Shown: positions 6,700-14,729 of the stretch, one piece after another | Layout of the letters: every line of letters begins with the position of its first letter | How positions within the stretch are numbered: position 1 is the stretch's first letter | Assembly (NCBI RefSeq): GCF_028369295.1 | Contig: NZ_JAQMYP010000020.1 | Span: 1-64,000 of the forward strand | Direction of reading: 5' to 3' | Source of the DNA: Streptomyces sp. HD | Lineage (GTDB): Bacteria; Actinomycetota; Actinomycetes; Streptomycetales; Streptomycetaceae | Length of the DNA stretch: 64,000 nucleotides | Translations under genes and position numbers: made by a program | The notes under the pieces: model-generated | Told to the model about the DNA's origin: nothing | What the model saw: only the letters and a program-made list of their open reading frames with translations | The model's database searches: none

Positions 6700-8166
6700 A
6701 TGAGTGCCCTTGAGCCGCGTGACACCGGTGTTGCGAAGAGGTCCGATCCCCCTCTGGTCGCCGAGTCCGAGGAGAGCGTGCTGAGCAGGTCCTATCGGGC
6801 ACTCAGTGTCGGGATCGTCTCCGTCGTGCTGCTCATCGCCTTCGAGGCGACAGCGGTCGGGACGGCGATGCCGGTGGCCGCGCGGGAGCTGGGCGGGATG
6901 TCGTTGTACGCGTTCGCGTTCTCGGGGTACTTCACCACCAGCCTGTTCGGGATGGTGCTCGCGGGGCAGTGGTCGGATCGGCGGGGACCGCTCGGGGCGC
7001 TCACGGCCGGGATGGTCGCCTTCGGGGCCGGGCTGCTGCTGGCCGGGACCGCGGGAGCGATGTGGGTGTTCATTCTCGGGCGGGCCGTGCAGGGGCTCGG
7101 GGGCGGGCTGGTGATCGTCGCGTTGTACGTCGTCGTCGGGCGGGCCTACCCGGAGCGGTTGCGGCCGGCGATCATGGCGGCGTTCTCGGCGGGCTGGGTC
7201 GTGCCGTCGATCGTGGGGCCGCTCGCGTCCGGGGCGGTGACCGAGCATCTGGGGTGGCGCTGGGTGTTCGTCGGGATTCCGGTGCTCGTCGTCTTTCCGC
7301 TCGCGCTCGCGCTGCCGCAGATACGGCGGCGGGCGGGCGGGCCGCTCGACGACTCGGCCGGCAGTGCCTCCTTCGACCGGCGGCGGATCCGGCTCGCCCT
7401 CGGCATCTCCCTGGGCGCCGGCCTGTTGCAGTACGCCGCCCAGGATCTGCGGTGGCTCTCCCTCGTTCCTGGCGTCGCGGGGGCCGCGCTGCTCGTGCCG
7501 GCCGTGCTGGGGCTGCTTCCGCGGGGCACGTACCGGGCGGCGCGCGGGTTGCCGTCCGTGGTGCTGTTGCGCGGGATCGCCGCGGGGTCCTTCATCGCCG
7601 CCGAGTCCTTTGTGCCGTTGATGCTGGTCACCCAGCGGGGCCTGTCGCCCACGCTCGCCGGGTTCTCGCTCGCCGCGGGGGGCGTGACGTGGGCGTTGGG
7701 GTCGTGGGTGCAGTCGAGGGCGCGGGTGGAGCCGTACCGGGAGCGGCTGATGGCGGTGGGGATGGTGCTGGTGGCGGTGTCCATCGCGGCCGCGCCGAGT
7801 GTGCTGATCGACTCCGTGCCCGCCTGGATCGTCGCCGTGGTGTGGGCTTTCGGGTGCTTCGGGATGGGGCTGGTGATCTCGTCCGCGAGTGTGCTGTTGC
7901 TCCAGCTCTCCGCGCCCGAGGAGGCCGGGACCAACTCCGCCGCGCTTCAGATCTCCGATGCCCTCTCCAATGTCGTGCTGTTGGCCGTCGGGGGTGCGGC
8001 GTTCGCGGCGTTGGGCGGGGGCGCGGTGAGTCATACGGCGGTGGAGGTGTCCGGCGGTGGTGCCGGGGCCGGGGCGCATGCGGCGGCGTTCGCCGCGGTG
8101 TTTCTGCCGATGGCGGGGGTGGCCTTGGTGGGGGCCTGGGTGGCCACGCGGCTGCGGGTGCGGTGA
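6700..8166 (+). CDS. MFS transporter (drug-efflux type)
   Basis: A 488-residue protein with 12-14 hydrophobic helices. The first helix is followed by TAMPVAARELGG. The loop 2-3 motif GQWSDRRGPLG (89-99) and helix 4 LGRAVQGLGGG are typical of major-facilitator H+ antiporters. ATG 6700 gives a 30-residue cytosolic N-terminus; longer readings would run toward the tRNA region. It stands alone on the plus strand, first chromosomal gene right of the tRNA. The substrate cannot be inferred. Confidence 0.85.
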   Translation: MSALEPRDTGVAKRSDPPLVAESEESVLSRSYRALSVGIVSVVLLIAFEATAVGTAMPVAARELGGMSLYAFAFSGYFTTSLFGMVLAGQWSDRRGPLGALTAGMVAFGAGLLLAGTAGAMWVFILGRAVQGLGGGLVIVALYVVVGRAYPERLRPAIMAAFSAGWVVPSIVGPLASGAVTEHLGWRWVFVGIPVLVVFPLALALPQIRRRAGGPLDDSAGSASFDRRRIRLALGISLGAGLLQYAAQDLRWLSLVPGVAGAALLVPAVLGLLPRGTYRAARGLPSVVLLRGIAAGSFIAAESFVPLMLVTQRGLSPTLAGFSLAAGGVTWALGSWVQSRARVEPYRERLMAVGMVLVAVSIAAAPSVLIDSVPAWIVAVVWAFGCFGMGLVISSASVLLLQLSAPEEAGTNSAALQISDALSNVVLLAVGGAAFAALGGGAVSHTAVEVSGGGAGAGAHAAAFAAVFLPMAGVALVGAWVATRLRVR

Positions 8167-8334
8167 GTTGCCGAGGCGCGGCTGTGACGTCCGTCCCACC
8201 CGTGCGGGACCCGGCCTTGTCCGCGCCTGGACACCGCCGGACCGCCGGTAGGGTGGCCCGGTTGTCATACGTAGCCGAGTCGCCTACGCCCCGTTCACCG
8301 AGCCGCTCCCGAACCCGACCCCCTTACGGAGACC

Positions 8335-10125
8335 GTGACTACCACCGCCGCCTCCTCCCACCACCTTTCCCCCGCCTTCCCCGGCCGCGCCCCCTGGGGC
8401 ACCGCCAACAAGCTGCGTGCCTGGCAGCAGGGGGCGATGGAGAAGTACCTCCAGGAGCAGCCGCGTGACTTCCTCGCGGTCGCCACGCCGGGCGCCGGAA
8501 AGACGACCTTCGCCCTGACCCTGGCCTCCTGGCTGCTGCACCACCATGTCGTGCAGCAGGTCACCGTGGTCGCGCCGACCGAGCATCTGAAGAAGCAGTG
8601 GGCGGAAGCGGCGGCGCGCATAGGCATCAAGCTCGATCCCGAGTACAGCGCGGGGCCGCTCGGCAAGGACTACCAGGGCGTCGCCGTCACCTACGCCGGT
8701 GTCGGCGTGCGGCCCATGCTGCACCGCAACCGGGTCGAGCAGCGCAAGACCCTCGTCATCCTCGACGAGATCCACCACGCCGGTGACTCCAAGTCCTGGG
8801 GCGAGGCCTGTCTGGAGGCGTTCGAGCCCGCCACGCGTCGGCTCTGCCTCACCGGTACGCCCTTCCGGTCCGACACCAACCCCATCCCCTTCGTGCTGTA
8901 CGAAGAGGACAACGCCGGCATCCGGCGGTCCGCCGCCGACTACACGTACGGCTATGGCTCCGCGCTGTCCGACGGAGTCGTGCGGCCCGTCATCTTCCTC
9001 TCCTACAGCGGCAACATGCGCTGGCGGACCAAGGCGGGGGACGAGATCGCCGCCCGGCTCGGCGAGCCGATGACCAAGGACGCCGTCAGCCAGGCCTGGC
9101 GTACGGCCCTCGATCCGCGCGGCGAATGGATGCCCAGCGTGCTGCGCGCCGCCGACCAGCGGCTGACCGAGGTACGGAAGGCCATTCCGGACGCCGGGGC
9201 CCTCGTCATCGCCTCCGATCAGGACTCCGCCCGCGCCTACGCCAAGCTCATCCGTGAGATCACCGGCAGCAAGGCGACCCTCGTGCTGTCCGACGACGCC
9301 GGCGCGTCCGCCCGGATCGACGAGTTCAGCGGCAGCAACGACCGGTGGATGGTCGCCGTACGCATGGTGTCGGAAGGTGTCGACGTACCCCGGCTCGCCG
9401 TCGGGGTCTACGCCACCACCATCTCCACCCCGCTCTTCTTCGCCCAGGCAGTCGGCCGTTTCGTGCGGTCCCGGCGGCGCGGCGAGACCGCCTCCGTGTT
9501 CCTGCCGACCGTCCCCGATCTCCTCACCTTCGCCAACGAGATGGAGGTCGAGCGCGACCACGCCCTCGACAAGCCGAAGAAGGACGGCGAGGAGGACCCG
9601 TACGCCGAGTCCGAGAAGGAGATGGAGGAGGCGAACAAGGAGCAGGACGAGGACACCGGCGAGCAGGAGCAGTTCTCCTTCGAGGCGCTGGAGTCCGAGG
9701 CCGTCTTCGACCGGGTCCTATACGACGGTGCCGAGTTCGGCATGCAGGCCCACCCGGGGAGCGAGGAGGAGCAGGACTACCTCGGGATCCCGGGGCTGCT
9801 GGAGCCCGACCAGGTGCAGATGCTGCTGCAGAAGCGGCAGGCACGGCAGATAGCGCACAGCCGTAAGAAGCCGGACTCCGAGGCGGATCTGCTGGAGCTG
9901 CCCGCCGAGCGGCGGCCCGTCGTCTCGCACAAGGAGATGATGGAGCTCCGTAAGCAGCTCAACACGATGGTCAGTGCGTATGTGCATCAGAGCGGGAAGC
10001 CGCACGGTGTGATCCACACCGAGCTGCGGCGTGTGTGCGGCGGGCCGCCGAGCGCGGAGGCGACGGCTGGGCAGCTTCGGCAGCGGATCGCCAAGGTGCA
10101 GGAGTGGGCTACGCGGATGAAGTGA
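8335..10125 (+). CDS. SF2 DEAD/DEAH-box helicase
   Basis: A 596-residue protein from a GTG with GGAGA upstream. Walker A is ATPGAGKTT (50-58), motif II is DEIH (144-147), motif III is LTGTPF, and motif VI is QAVGRFVRSRR. A very acidic linker (DGEEDPYAESEKEMEEANKE) follows, then a C-terminal domain rich in long helices. It resembles UvrB/Rad25-like SF2 translocases widespread in Streptomyces. It may work in DNA repair or on RNA; the substrate is not deducible. It is monocistronic and followed by a repeat that may end transcription. Confidence 0.85.
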   Translation: MTTTAASSHHLSPAFPGRAPWGTANKLRAWQQGAMEKYLQEQPRDFLAVATPGAGKTTFALTLASWLLHHHVVQQVTVVAPTEHLKKQWAEAAARIGIKLDPEYSAGPLGKDYQGVAVTYAGVGVRPMLHRNRVEQRKTLVILDEIHHAGDSKSWGEACLEAFEPATRRLCLTGTPFRSDTNPIPFVLYEEDNAGIRRSAADYTYGYGSALSDGVVRPVIFLSYSGNMRWRTKAGDEIAARLGEPMTKDAVSQAWRTALDPRGEWMPSVLRAADQRLTEVRKAIPDAGALVIASDQDSARAYAKLIREITGSKATLVLSDDAGASARIDEFSGSNDRWMVAVRMVSEGVDVPRLAVGVYATTISTPLFFAQAVGRFVRSRRRGETASVFLPTVPDLLTFANEMEVERDHALDKPKKDGEEDPYAESEKEMEEANKEQDEDTGEQEQFSFEALESEAVFDRVLYDGAEFGMQAHPGSEEEQDYLGIPGLLEPDQVQMLLQKRQARQIAHSRKKPDSEADLLELPAERRPVVSHKEMMELRKQLNTMVSAYVHQSGKPHGVIHTELRRVCGGPPSAEATAGQLRQRIAKVQEWATRMK

Positions 10126-10156
10126 CGCCGCGCCTGTCTTTCGGCCGCGGGGCGGT

Positions 10157-10222
10157 GGGGGCTTGTCGCGCCCACGCGGCGGAGCCGCATATCGATACAG
10201 CCCCGCGCCCCTTGTGGCGCTA
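10157..10222 (+). repeat. Streptomyces intergenic repeat, copy 1
   Basis: GGGGCTTGTCGCGCCCACG, then the palindrome GCGGC-GGA-GCCGC, then CGATACAGCCCCGCGCCCC. Closely related copies lie at 34224-34285 (inverted) and 47881-47945. All three lie just downstream of a gene, as if used as 3'-end hairpins. Confidence 0.75.
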
Positions 10223-10520
10223 CGCGCCTACTCAGGGCGTTTCACGCGCCGTACATTCCAGGAGGAACCGGCGTGGTCCCTACCGGCCACTGCCCGGATT
10301 CTGGACGGAGCCTTCCGCTCAGCGAACCGGCTTCGCTAATGTCCCGCTACGCACACGCCCCGTGGCAGCGCCGCCGCGGAGCGCAGCCGTGAAGCGACGC
10401 GGTCCGGTACAGGCCGGGCCGCCGGCCGATCGGCGGCCTCTGAAGCGCGTCACTGGACGGGACTCCGTGACGCATCCGCCGCGAGGGGGCTGCCGACCTC
10501 ACCACTAAGGAGTGGGCGTC
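10223..10520. promoter_or_regulatory. IclR-gene upstream region with inverted repeat
   Basis: No gene is seen. The region contains GCGTCAC ... GTGACGC (10447-10473, 7-bp arms, 13-bp spacer) 48 bases before the IclR start, a plausible autoregulatory operator, and a GGGCCGCCG/CGGCGGCC hairpin near 10418-10441. Confidence 0.4.
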
Positions 10521-11162
10521 GTGACCGCGGAGACCTCTCAGACGCTCGACCGAGGACTGCGTGTCCTCAAGCTGCTGGCCGATACGGACCACGGACTGAC
10601 CGTCACCGAGCTTTCCAACAAACTGGGCGTGAACCGGACCGTCGTGTACCGGCTGCTCGCCACACTCGAACAGCACGCCCTCGTACGCCGTGACCTGGGC
10701 GGACGCGCCCGCGTGGGACTCGGGGTGCTGCGACTGGGGCGGCAGGTGCATCCACTGGTACGCGAGGCCGCGTTGCCGGCGCTGCGGTCGCTGGCCGAGG
10801 ACATAGGGGCGACGGCCCACCTGACCCTCGTCGACGGCACGGAGGCGCTGGCCGTCGCGGTGGTCGAGCCGACATGGACGGACTATCACGTCGCCTATCG
10901 GGCCGGGTTCCGGCATCCCCTGGACCGTGGGGCCGCGGGGCGGGCGATACTCGCGGCGCGGCAGCAGCCGATGGAGGAGCCCGGGTACACCCTCACCCAT
11001 GGCGAACTGGAGGCGGGGGCGAGCGGGGCGGCCGCGCCGTTGATCGGGGTCACCGGGGTCGAGGGCAGCGTGGGCGTGGTGATGCTGGCCGACGCGGTGC
11101 CCGAGCGGGTGGGGCCGAGGGTCGTGGACGCGGCTCGGGAGGTCGCGGAGGCGTTGAGCTGA
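10521..11162 (+). CDS. IclR-family transcriptional regulator
   Basis: A 213-residue protein. GTG 10521 is chosen over GTG 10512 because AAGGAG (10507-10512) then stands eight bases upstream. N-terminal winged helix (QTLDRGLRVLKLLAD, then LTVTELSNKLGVNRTVVYRLLATLEQHALV) and a C-terminal effector domain (REAALPALRSLAEDIGATAHLTLVDG ... VAYRAGFRHPLDRGAAGRAILA). The effector domain is a little short at the end. The neighbouring GNAT-racemase pair on the same strand may be its target, as inference from position only. Confidence 0.88.
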   Translation: MTAETSQTLDRGLRVLKLLADTDHGLTVTELSNKLGVNRTVVYRLLATLEQHALVRRDLGGRARVGLGVLRLGRQVHPLVREAALPALRSLAEDIGATAHLTLVDGTEALAVAVVEPTWTDYHVAYRAGFRHPLDRGAAGRAILAARQQPMEEPGYTLTHGELEAGASGAAAPLIGVTGVEGSVGVVMLADAVPERVGPRVVDAAREVAEALS

Positions 11163-11296
11163 GGTGAGCCGCTGCAGTGCCGGTTCCGGTTCCGGAGCGA
11201 GGTTCCGGGGCCGGGTTCCGGGGGCAGGTGCCGGGTACGACCGTCCGTGGGGTACGCGCCCTGTACGGGGCCGTCGTCCGCTCCGACACTCGACTC

Positions 11297-12124
11297 ATGA
11301 CCTCAATCAGCAGCATCCGCACCGTCCACGACGTCGCCGGGTTCGCGGCCGTCGCCGACTTCTTCAGCGACGTATGGCAGTCGCCCCGGAGCGCCCCGCC
11401 GTTACTGCCCGAGACGCTGAACAGCCTCGCCCACGCGGGCGGTGCGGTGCATGCCGCGTACGACGGGGAGCGGCTGGTCGGGGCGTCCGTCGCGGTGTTC
11501 GGGCCGCCGGCGTCCAGAGAGACGTACTCCATCCTCACCGCCGCCGAACGGGGGCTCGGGTTCCAGGTCAAGCAGGCTCAGCGGCGGTGGGCCCTGGAGC
11601 ACGGGGCGCGGACCATGCGCTGGACCTTCGATCCGCTGGTCGGCCGTAACGCCCGCTTCAACCTGGTCAAGCTGGGCGCCGAGGGGACCGACTACCTCAT
11701 CGACTTCTACGGCCCCATGGCCGACGGCGTGAACGACGGCGACGAGAGCGACCGGCTGACGGTGACCTGGGACCTCACGGCGCCCGCACGGTCGTACGGC
11801 GAGCCGGGCGGGACGGTCGAGGAGGTGCTCGGCGAGGCGGCCGAGGAGGTGATCGGCGAGACGGCCGACCGCGGTGCAGCCCCCGCCACCCACACCGCCC
11901 CCGACGGCGAGCCGCTCGCCCGCCGTGCCCTCGACGACCGGTACATATGGTGTCGCGTTCCGGACGACGTGGTCGCGCTGCGGGCCGCCGACCCGGCGCT
12001 CGCGCTGCGCTGGCGGCGGGCCGTGCGGGAGGTGCTCACCAAGGCCTTCGCCGACGGATTCACGGCGACGGCGATGTCCAGGGACGGCTGGTACACGCTC
12101 ACCCGCCGGGAGGCCGCCGCGTGA
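11297..12124 (+). CDS. GNAT-superfamily N-acyltransferase coupled to the racemase
   Basis: A 275-residue protein from ATG 11297. The acetyl-CoA-binding region contains GLGFQVKQAQRRWALEHGARTMRWTFDPLVGRNARFN-type sequence, seen in a GNAT subfamily regularly paired with o-succinylbenzoate-synthase homologues. The stop overlaps the racemase GTG (GTGA), so the two are translationally coupled. In Geobacillus a GNAT succinyltransferase, an N-succinylamino-acid racemase and a hydrolase convert D- to L-amino acids; a similar acylation step is inferred here. The acyl donor is unknown. Confidence 0.7.
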   Translation: MTSISSIRTVHDVAGFAAVADFFSDVWQSPRSAPPLLPETLNSLAHAGGAVHAAYDGERLVGASVAVFGPPASRETYSILTAAERGLGFQVKQAQRRWALEHGARTMRWTFDPLVGRNARFNLVKLGAEGTDYLIDFYGPMADGVNDGDESDRLTVTWDLTAPARSYGEPGGTVEEVLGEAAEEVIGETADRGAAPATHTAPDGEPLARRALDDRYIWCRVPDDVVALRAADPALALRWRRAVREVLTKAFADGFTATAMSRDGWYTLTRREAAA

Positions 12125-13230
12125 AGCTCGAACGTGTCGAGATCGTCCACATCGCGATCCCGCTCGTCACCCCTTTCCGTACCTCCTTCGGCACGATGAC
12201 GACGAAGGACACCTTCCTGCTGCACGTCGTCACGGACGCGGCCGAGGGCTGGTCGGAGTTCGCGGGCGACCCCGAGCCGCTGTACTGCTCGGAGCACGTG
12301 GCCGGTGCGGAGATCGTGCTGCGCGACTTCCTGCTGCCGCGTGTGGCCGCGCTCCCCGTGTTCGATACGGCCCACCTCGCGCCGGCGATGGCGAAGGTCA
12401 AGGGGCACGAGCTGGCGAAGGCGGCGCTGGAGACGGCGGTGCTGGACGCGGAGCTGCGGTCGTACGGGATGCCGCTGGCCACGTATCTCGGGGCGGTGCG
12501 GGAGCGGGTGCCGGCCGGGGTGTCGGTCGGCATCAGACGGACGCTCGGCGAGTTGCTGGACGACGTCGAGGGCTATCTGGCGGACGGCTACGTCCGGATC
12601 AAGCTGAAGATCGAGCCGGGCTGGGACCTGGAACCGGTGCGGGCCGTACGGGAGCGCTTCGGGGCCGAGCTGCCGCTTCAGGTCGACGCCAACACGGCGT
12701 ACACGCTCGCGGACGCCGAGCATCTGCGGCGGCTGGACGCGTTCGGGCTGCTGCTGATCGAGGAGCCGCTGGACGAGAACAACCTGTACGCCCACGCCCG
12801 CCTCCAGCAGCGCATCACGACCCCCGTCTGCCTGGACGAGTCCCTGCACAACGCCGCCGACACCGCGTCCGCGATCGCGCTGGACGCGTGCCGGGTCGTG
12901 AACGTGAAGCCCGCCCGGGTCGGGGGATACCTGGAGGCGCGGCGGGTGCATGACGTGGCGTACGCGCACGGGGTGCCGGTGTGGTGCGGCGGGATGCTGG
13001 AGACGGGCATCGGCCGTGCCGCGAACCTGGCGCTGGCGGCGCTGCCCGGCTTCACCCTGCCCGGGGACACCTCGGCGTCCGGCCGCTACTTCGCCGAGGA
13101 CATCACGGAGCCGTTCGTGCTGGTGGACGGTCATCTGCCGGTGCCGCGGGGGCCGGGGATCGGGGTGGAGCCGGTGCCGGAGGTGCTGCGGCGCTTCACG
13201 AAGGAACGGCGAGACCTGTACGTGACCTGA
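12121..13230 (+). CDS. N-acylamino-acid racemase / o-succinylbenzoate synthase (enolase superfamily)
   Basis: A 369-residue protein from GTG 12121 with GGGAGG upstream. The catalytic set is complete and falls at the same numbers as in Amycolatopsis NAAAR: Lys161/Lys163 (RIKLKIEPG), metal ligands Asp189 (QVDAN), Glu214 (IEEP), Asp239 (LDES), and Lys263 (NVKPARVGG). The fold is MLE-type with a capping N-domain. Such enzymes do OSB synthesis, N-acylamino-acid racemisation, or both. The coupled GNAT and the lack of men genes nearby favour N-succinyl/acyl-amino-acid racemisation. Confidence 0.88.
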   Translation: MKLERVEIVHIAIPLVTPFRTSFGTMTTKDTFLLHVVTDAAEGWSEFAGDPEPLYCSEHVAGAEIVLRDFLLPRVAALPVFDTAHLAPAMAKVKGHELAKAALETAVLDAELRSYGMPLATYLGAVRERVPAGVSVGIRRTLGELLDDVEGYLADGYVRIKLKIEPGWDLEPVRAVRERFGAELPLQVDANTAYTLADAEHLRRLDAFGLLLIEEPLDENNLYAHARLQQRITTPVCLDESLHNAADTASAIALDACRVVNVKPARVGGYLEARRVHDVAYAHGVPVWCGGMLETGIGRAANLALAALPGFTLPGDTSASGRYFAEDITEPFVLVDGHLPVPRGPGIGVEPVPEVLRRFTKERRDLYVT

Positions 13231-13330
13231 CGACGGCCGACAGGTGACTGAGGCGGGGCACCCTGGCGGGCACCGTGGCCGGCTCCGACCTGCGCCTGGC
13301 CGGAACCCGGCGCCACGTTAGATTGATCCC

Positions 13331-14110
13331 GTGTTCTCTCGCCTCTCGCGCCCCCGGGCCGTCGCCGTCTGCGCCCTGCCGGTCGTGGCCCTGCTCGCCA
13401 CGGCGGCCTTCGCGCCGCTGCCGTTCTCACTGACGCAGCCCGGGCTGACCGCGGACGTGCTGGGGGAGAACAAGGGGGACCCGGTGATCACGATCTCCGG
13501 TGCGCCGACCCGCGACACCAGCGGTGAGCTGCGGATGACGACCATCGAGGCCACCTCGCCGGACACGGACGTACGGCTCGGTGACCTGATCGACGCCTGG
13601 TTCCGCACGGACAAGGCGGTCATGCCGCGCGACTCGGTCTATCCGAGCGGGCGCAGCACCCGGGAGATCGAGCAGTACAACACCGAGCAGATGAAGGAGT
13701 CCCAGGACGCCGCGACCGAGGCCGCGCTGAACTACCTGGACCTGACCGACAAGAACATCAAGGTCACCCTGAAACTCGCGGACGTCGGCGGCCCCAGCGC
13801 GGGTCTGCTGTTCTCCCTGGGCATCGTCGACAAACTCGACGGCGGCGACCTCACCGGGGGCCGCACCGTCGCCGGTACCGGCACGATCGACCCCGACGGC
13901 AAGGTCGGCGCGGTCGGCGGCGTATCCCTGAAGACCCAGGCGGCCAAACGGGACGGCGCGACGGTCTTCCTGGTCCCGAAGGCAGAGTGCTCCGACGCGA
14001 AGGCAGAACTCCCGAAGGGGCTGCGGCTGATCCCGGTGACGACGCTGAAGGGCGCGGTGAGCTCACTGGAGGCCCTGGAGAGCGGGAAGGGCTCGGTTCC
14101 GAGCTGCTAG
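13331..14110 (+). CDS. Lon-like (YlbL-type) membrane serine protease lacking PDZ
   Basis: A 259-residue protein from GTG 13331. An N-terminal membrane anchor (about 9-28) is followed by an extracytoplasmic domain ending in a Lon proteolytic fold. Ser156 lies in DVGGPSAGLL, and Lys201, 45 residues later in GGVSLKTQAA, completes the Ser-Lys dyad. YlbL proteins usually have about 340 residues with a PDZ domain before the protease; here that interval is too short for a PDZ. The stop codon TAG touches the terminal repeat of a MITE-like element. Confidence 0.8.
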   Translation: MFSRLSRPRAVAVCALPVVALLATAAFAPLPFSLTQPGLTADVLGENKGDPVITISGAPTRDTSGELRMTTIEATSPDTDVRLGDLIDAWFRTDKAVMPRDSVYPSGRSTREIEQYNTEQMKESQDAATEAALNYLDLTDKNIKVTLKLADVGGPSAGLLFSLGIVDKLDGGDLTGGRTVAGTGTIDPDGKVGAVGGVSLKTQAAKRDGATVFLVPKAECSDAKAELPKGLRLIPVTTLKGAVSSLEALESGKGSVPSC

Positions 14111-14235
14111 GGGGTGTTGTGAAAGTCCCGCACAGCACCCACGGCGCCCGGCACGCACCCTCGCCGCACCGGCTGTGACACCAGCCGCTGCCGCGGCGGG
14201 CGCGGGCACCGCACGGGACTTTCACAGCACCCCCC
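14110..14235. mobile_element. MITE-like element A
   Basis: Terminal inverted repeats of about 20 bases: GGGGTGTTGTGAAAGTCCCG (14111-14130) and its complement at 14214-14235, with a perfect 13-bp core. The interior carries a 29-bp core (14144-14172, GCCCGGCACGC...CGCCGCACCGG) shared with elements at 37791-37890 and 43047-43210. There is no coding capacity. Confidence 0.55.
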
Positions 14236-14405
14236 AGTCGCCGAAACGCGCGTGCCAACACAGGCGTGCCGGAACTACGGGCAAGACCGTAAAGCTTTGT
14301 GAAGACTTGACTCAACCCCCCTGACCTGCGAAGCAGCAGCATCGCCGGCTGGCAGAATCGGCGGTTCCGCTTGATGTTCATGCGGCAACGCTCATAGGGG
14401 GCTCT

Positions 14406-14729
14406 GTGTCGGACGGGTTCTACATCGGTCACTCCGCGCTCGAAAGGTTGAGCGGCGCTTTCAAGAAGGAGGCCGATGAACTCGGCGAGCAGCTGGCCAA
14501 GTTCAAGCCGAAGACGGACAGCGAGGCCATCCACGACGGCTTCGGGTTTCTGACCGAGTCGGAGGAAGTGACCACCGCGTACATCGAATTGGCCGACCAC
14601 ATGACCAAGGCGATCCAGGGTCTGCAGGAGCATCTCTACGAGATGGCCGACAACCTCTCCGACAACTCCCACAACACCACGGCCGCCGAGCATGCCTTGG
14701 AGGGTCTGTTCAAGGGGGAGAAGGCGTGA
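14406..14729 (+). CDS. WXG100-like small helical protein
   Basis: A 107-residue protein from GTG 14406, helical throughout: ALERLSGAFKKEADELGEQLAKF, a turn, then EVTTAYIELADHMTKAIQGLQEHLYEMADNL. Size and two-helix layout resemble WXG100/ESAT-6-type partners although no WxG is visible. It overlaps the next gene by four bases, suggesting a paired product, perhaps a chaperone-like partner of the larger WXG protein. Confidence 0.55.
   Translation: MSDGFYIGHSALERLSGAFKKEADELGEQLAKFKPKTDSEAIHDGFGFLTESEEVTTAYIELADHMTKAIQGLQEHLYEMADNLSDNSHNTTAAEHALEGLFKGEKA

Noticed and set aside
6565..8268. 567-residue minus-strand reading opposite the MFS gene
   Set aside because: Arg/Pro/His-rich shadow of a high-GC gene; the opposite strand has a clear MFS protein.
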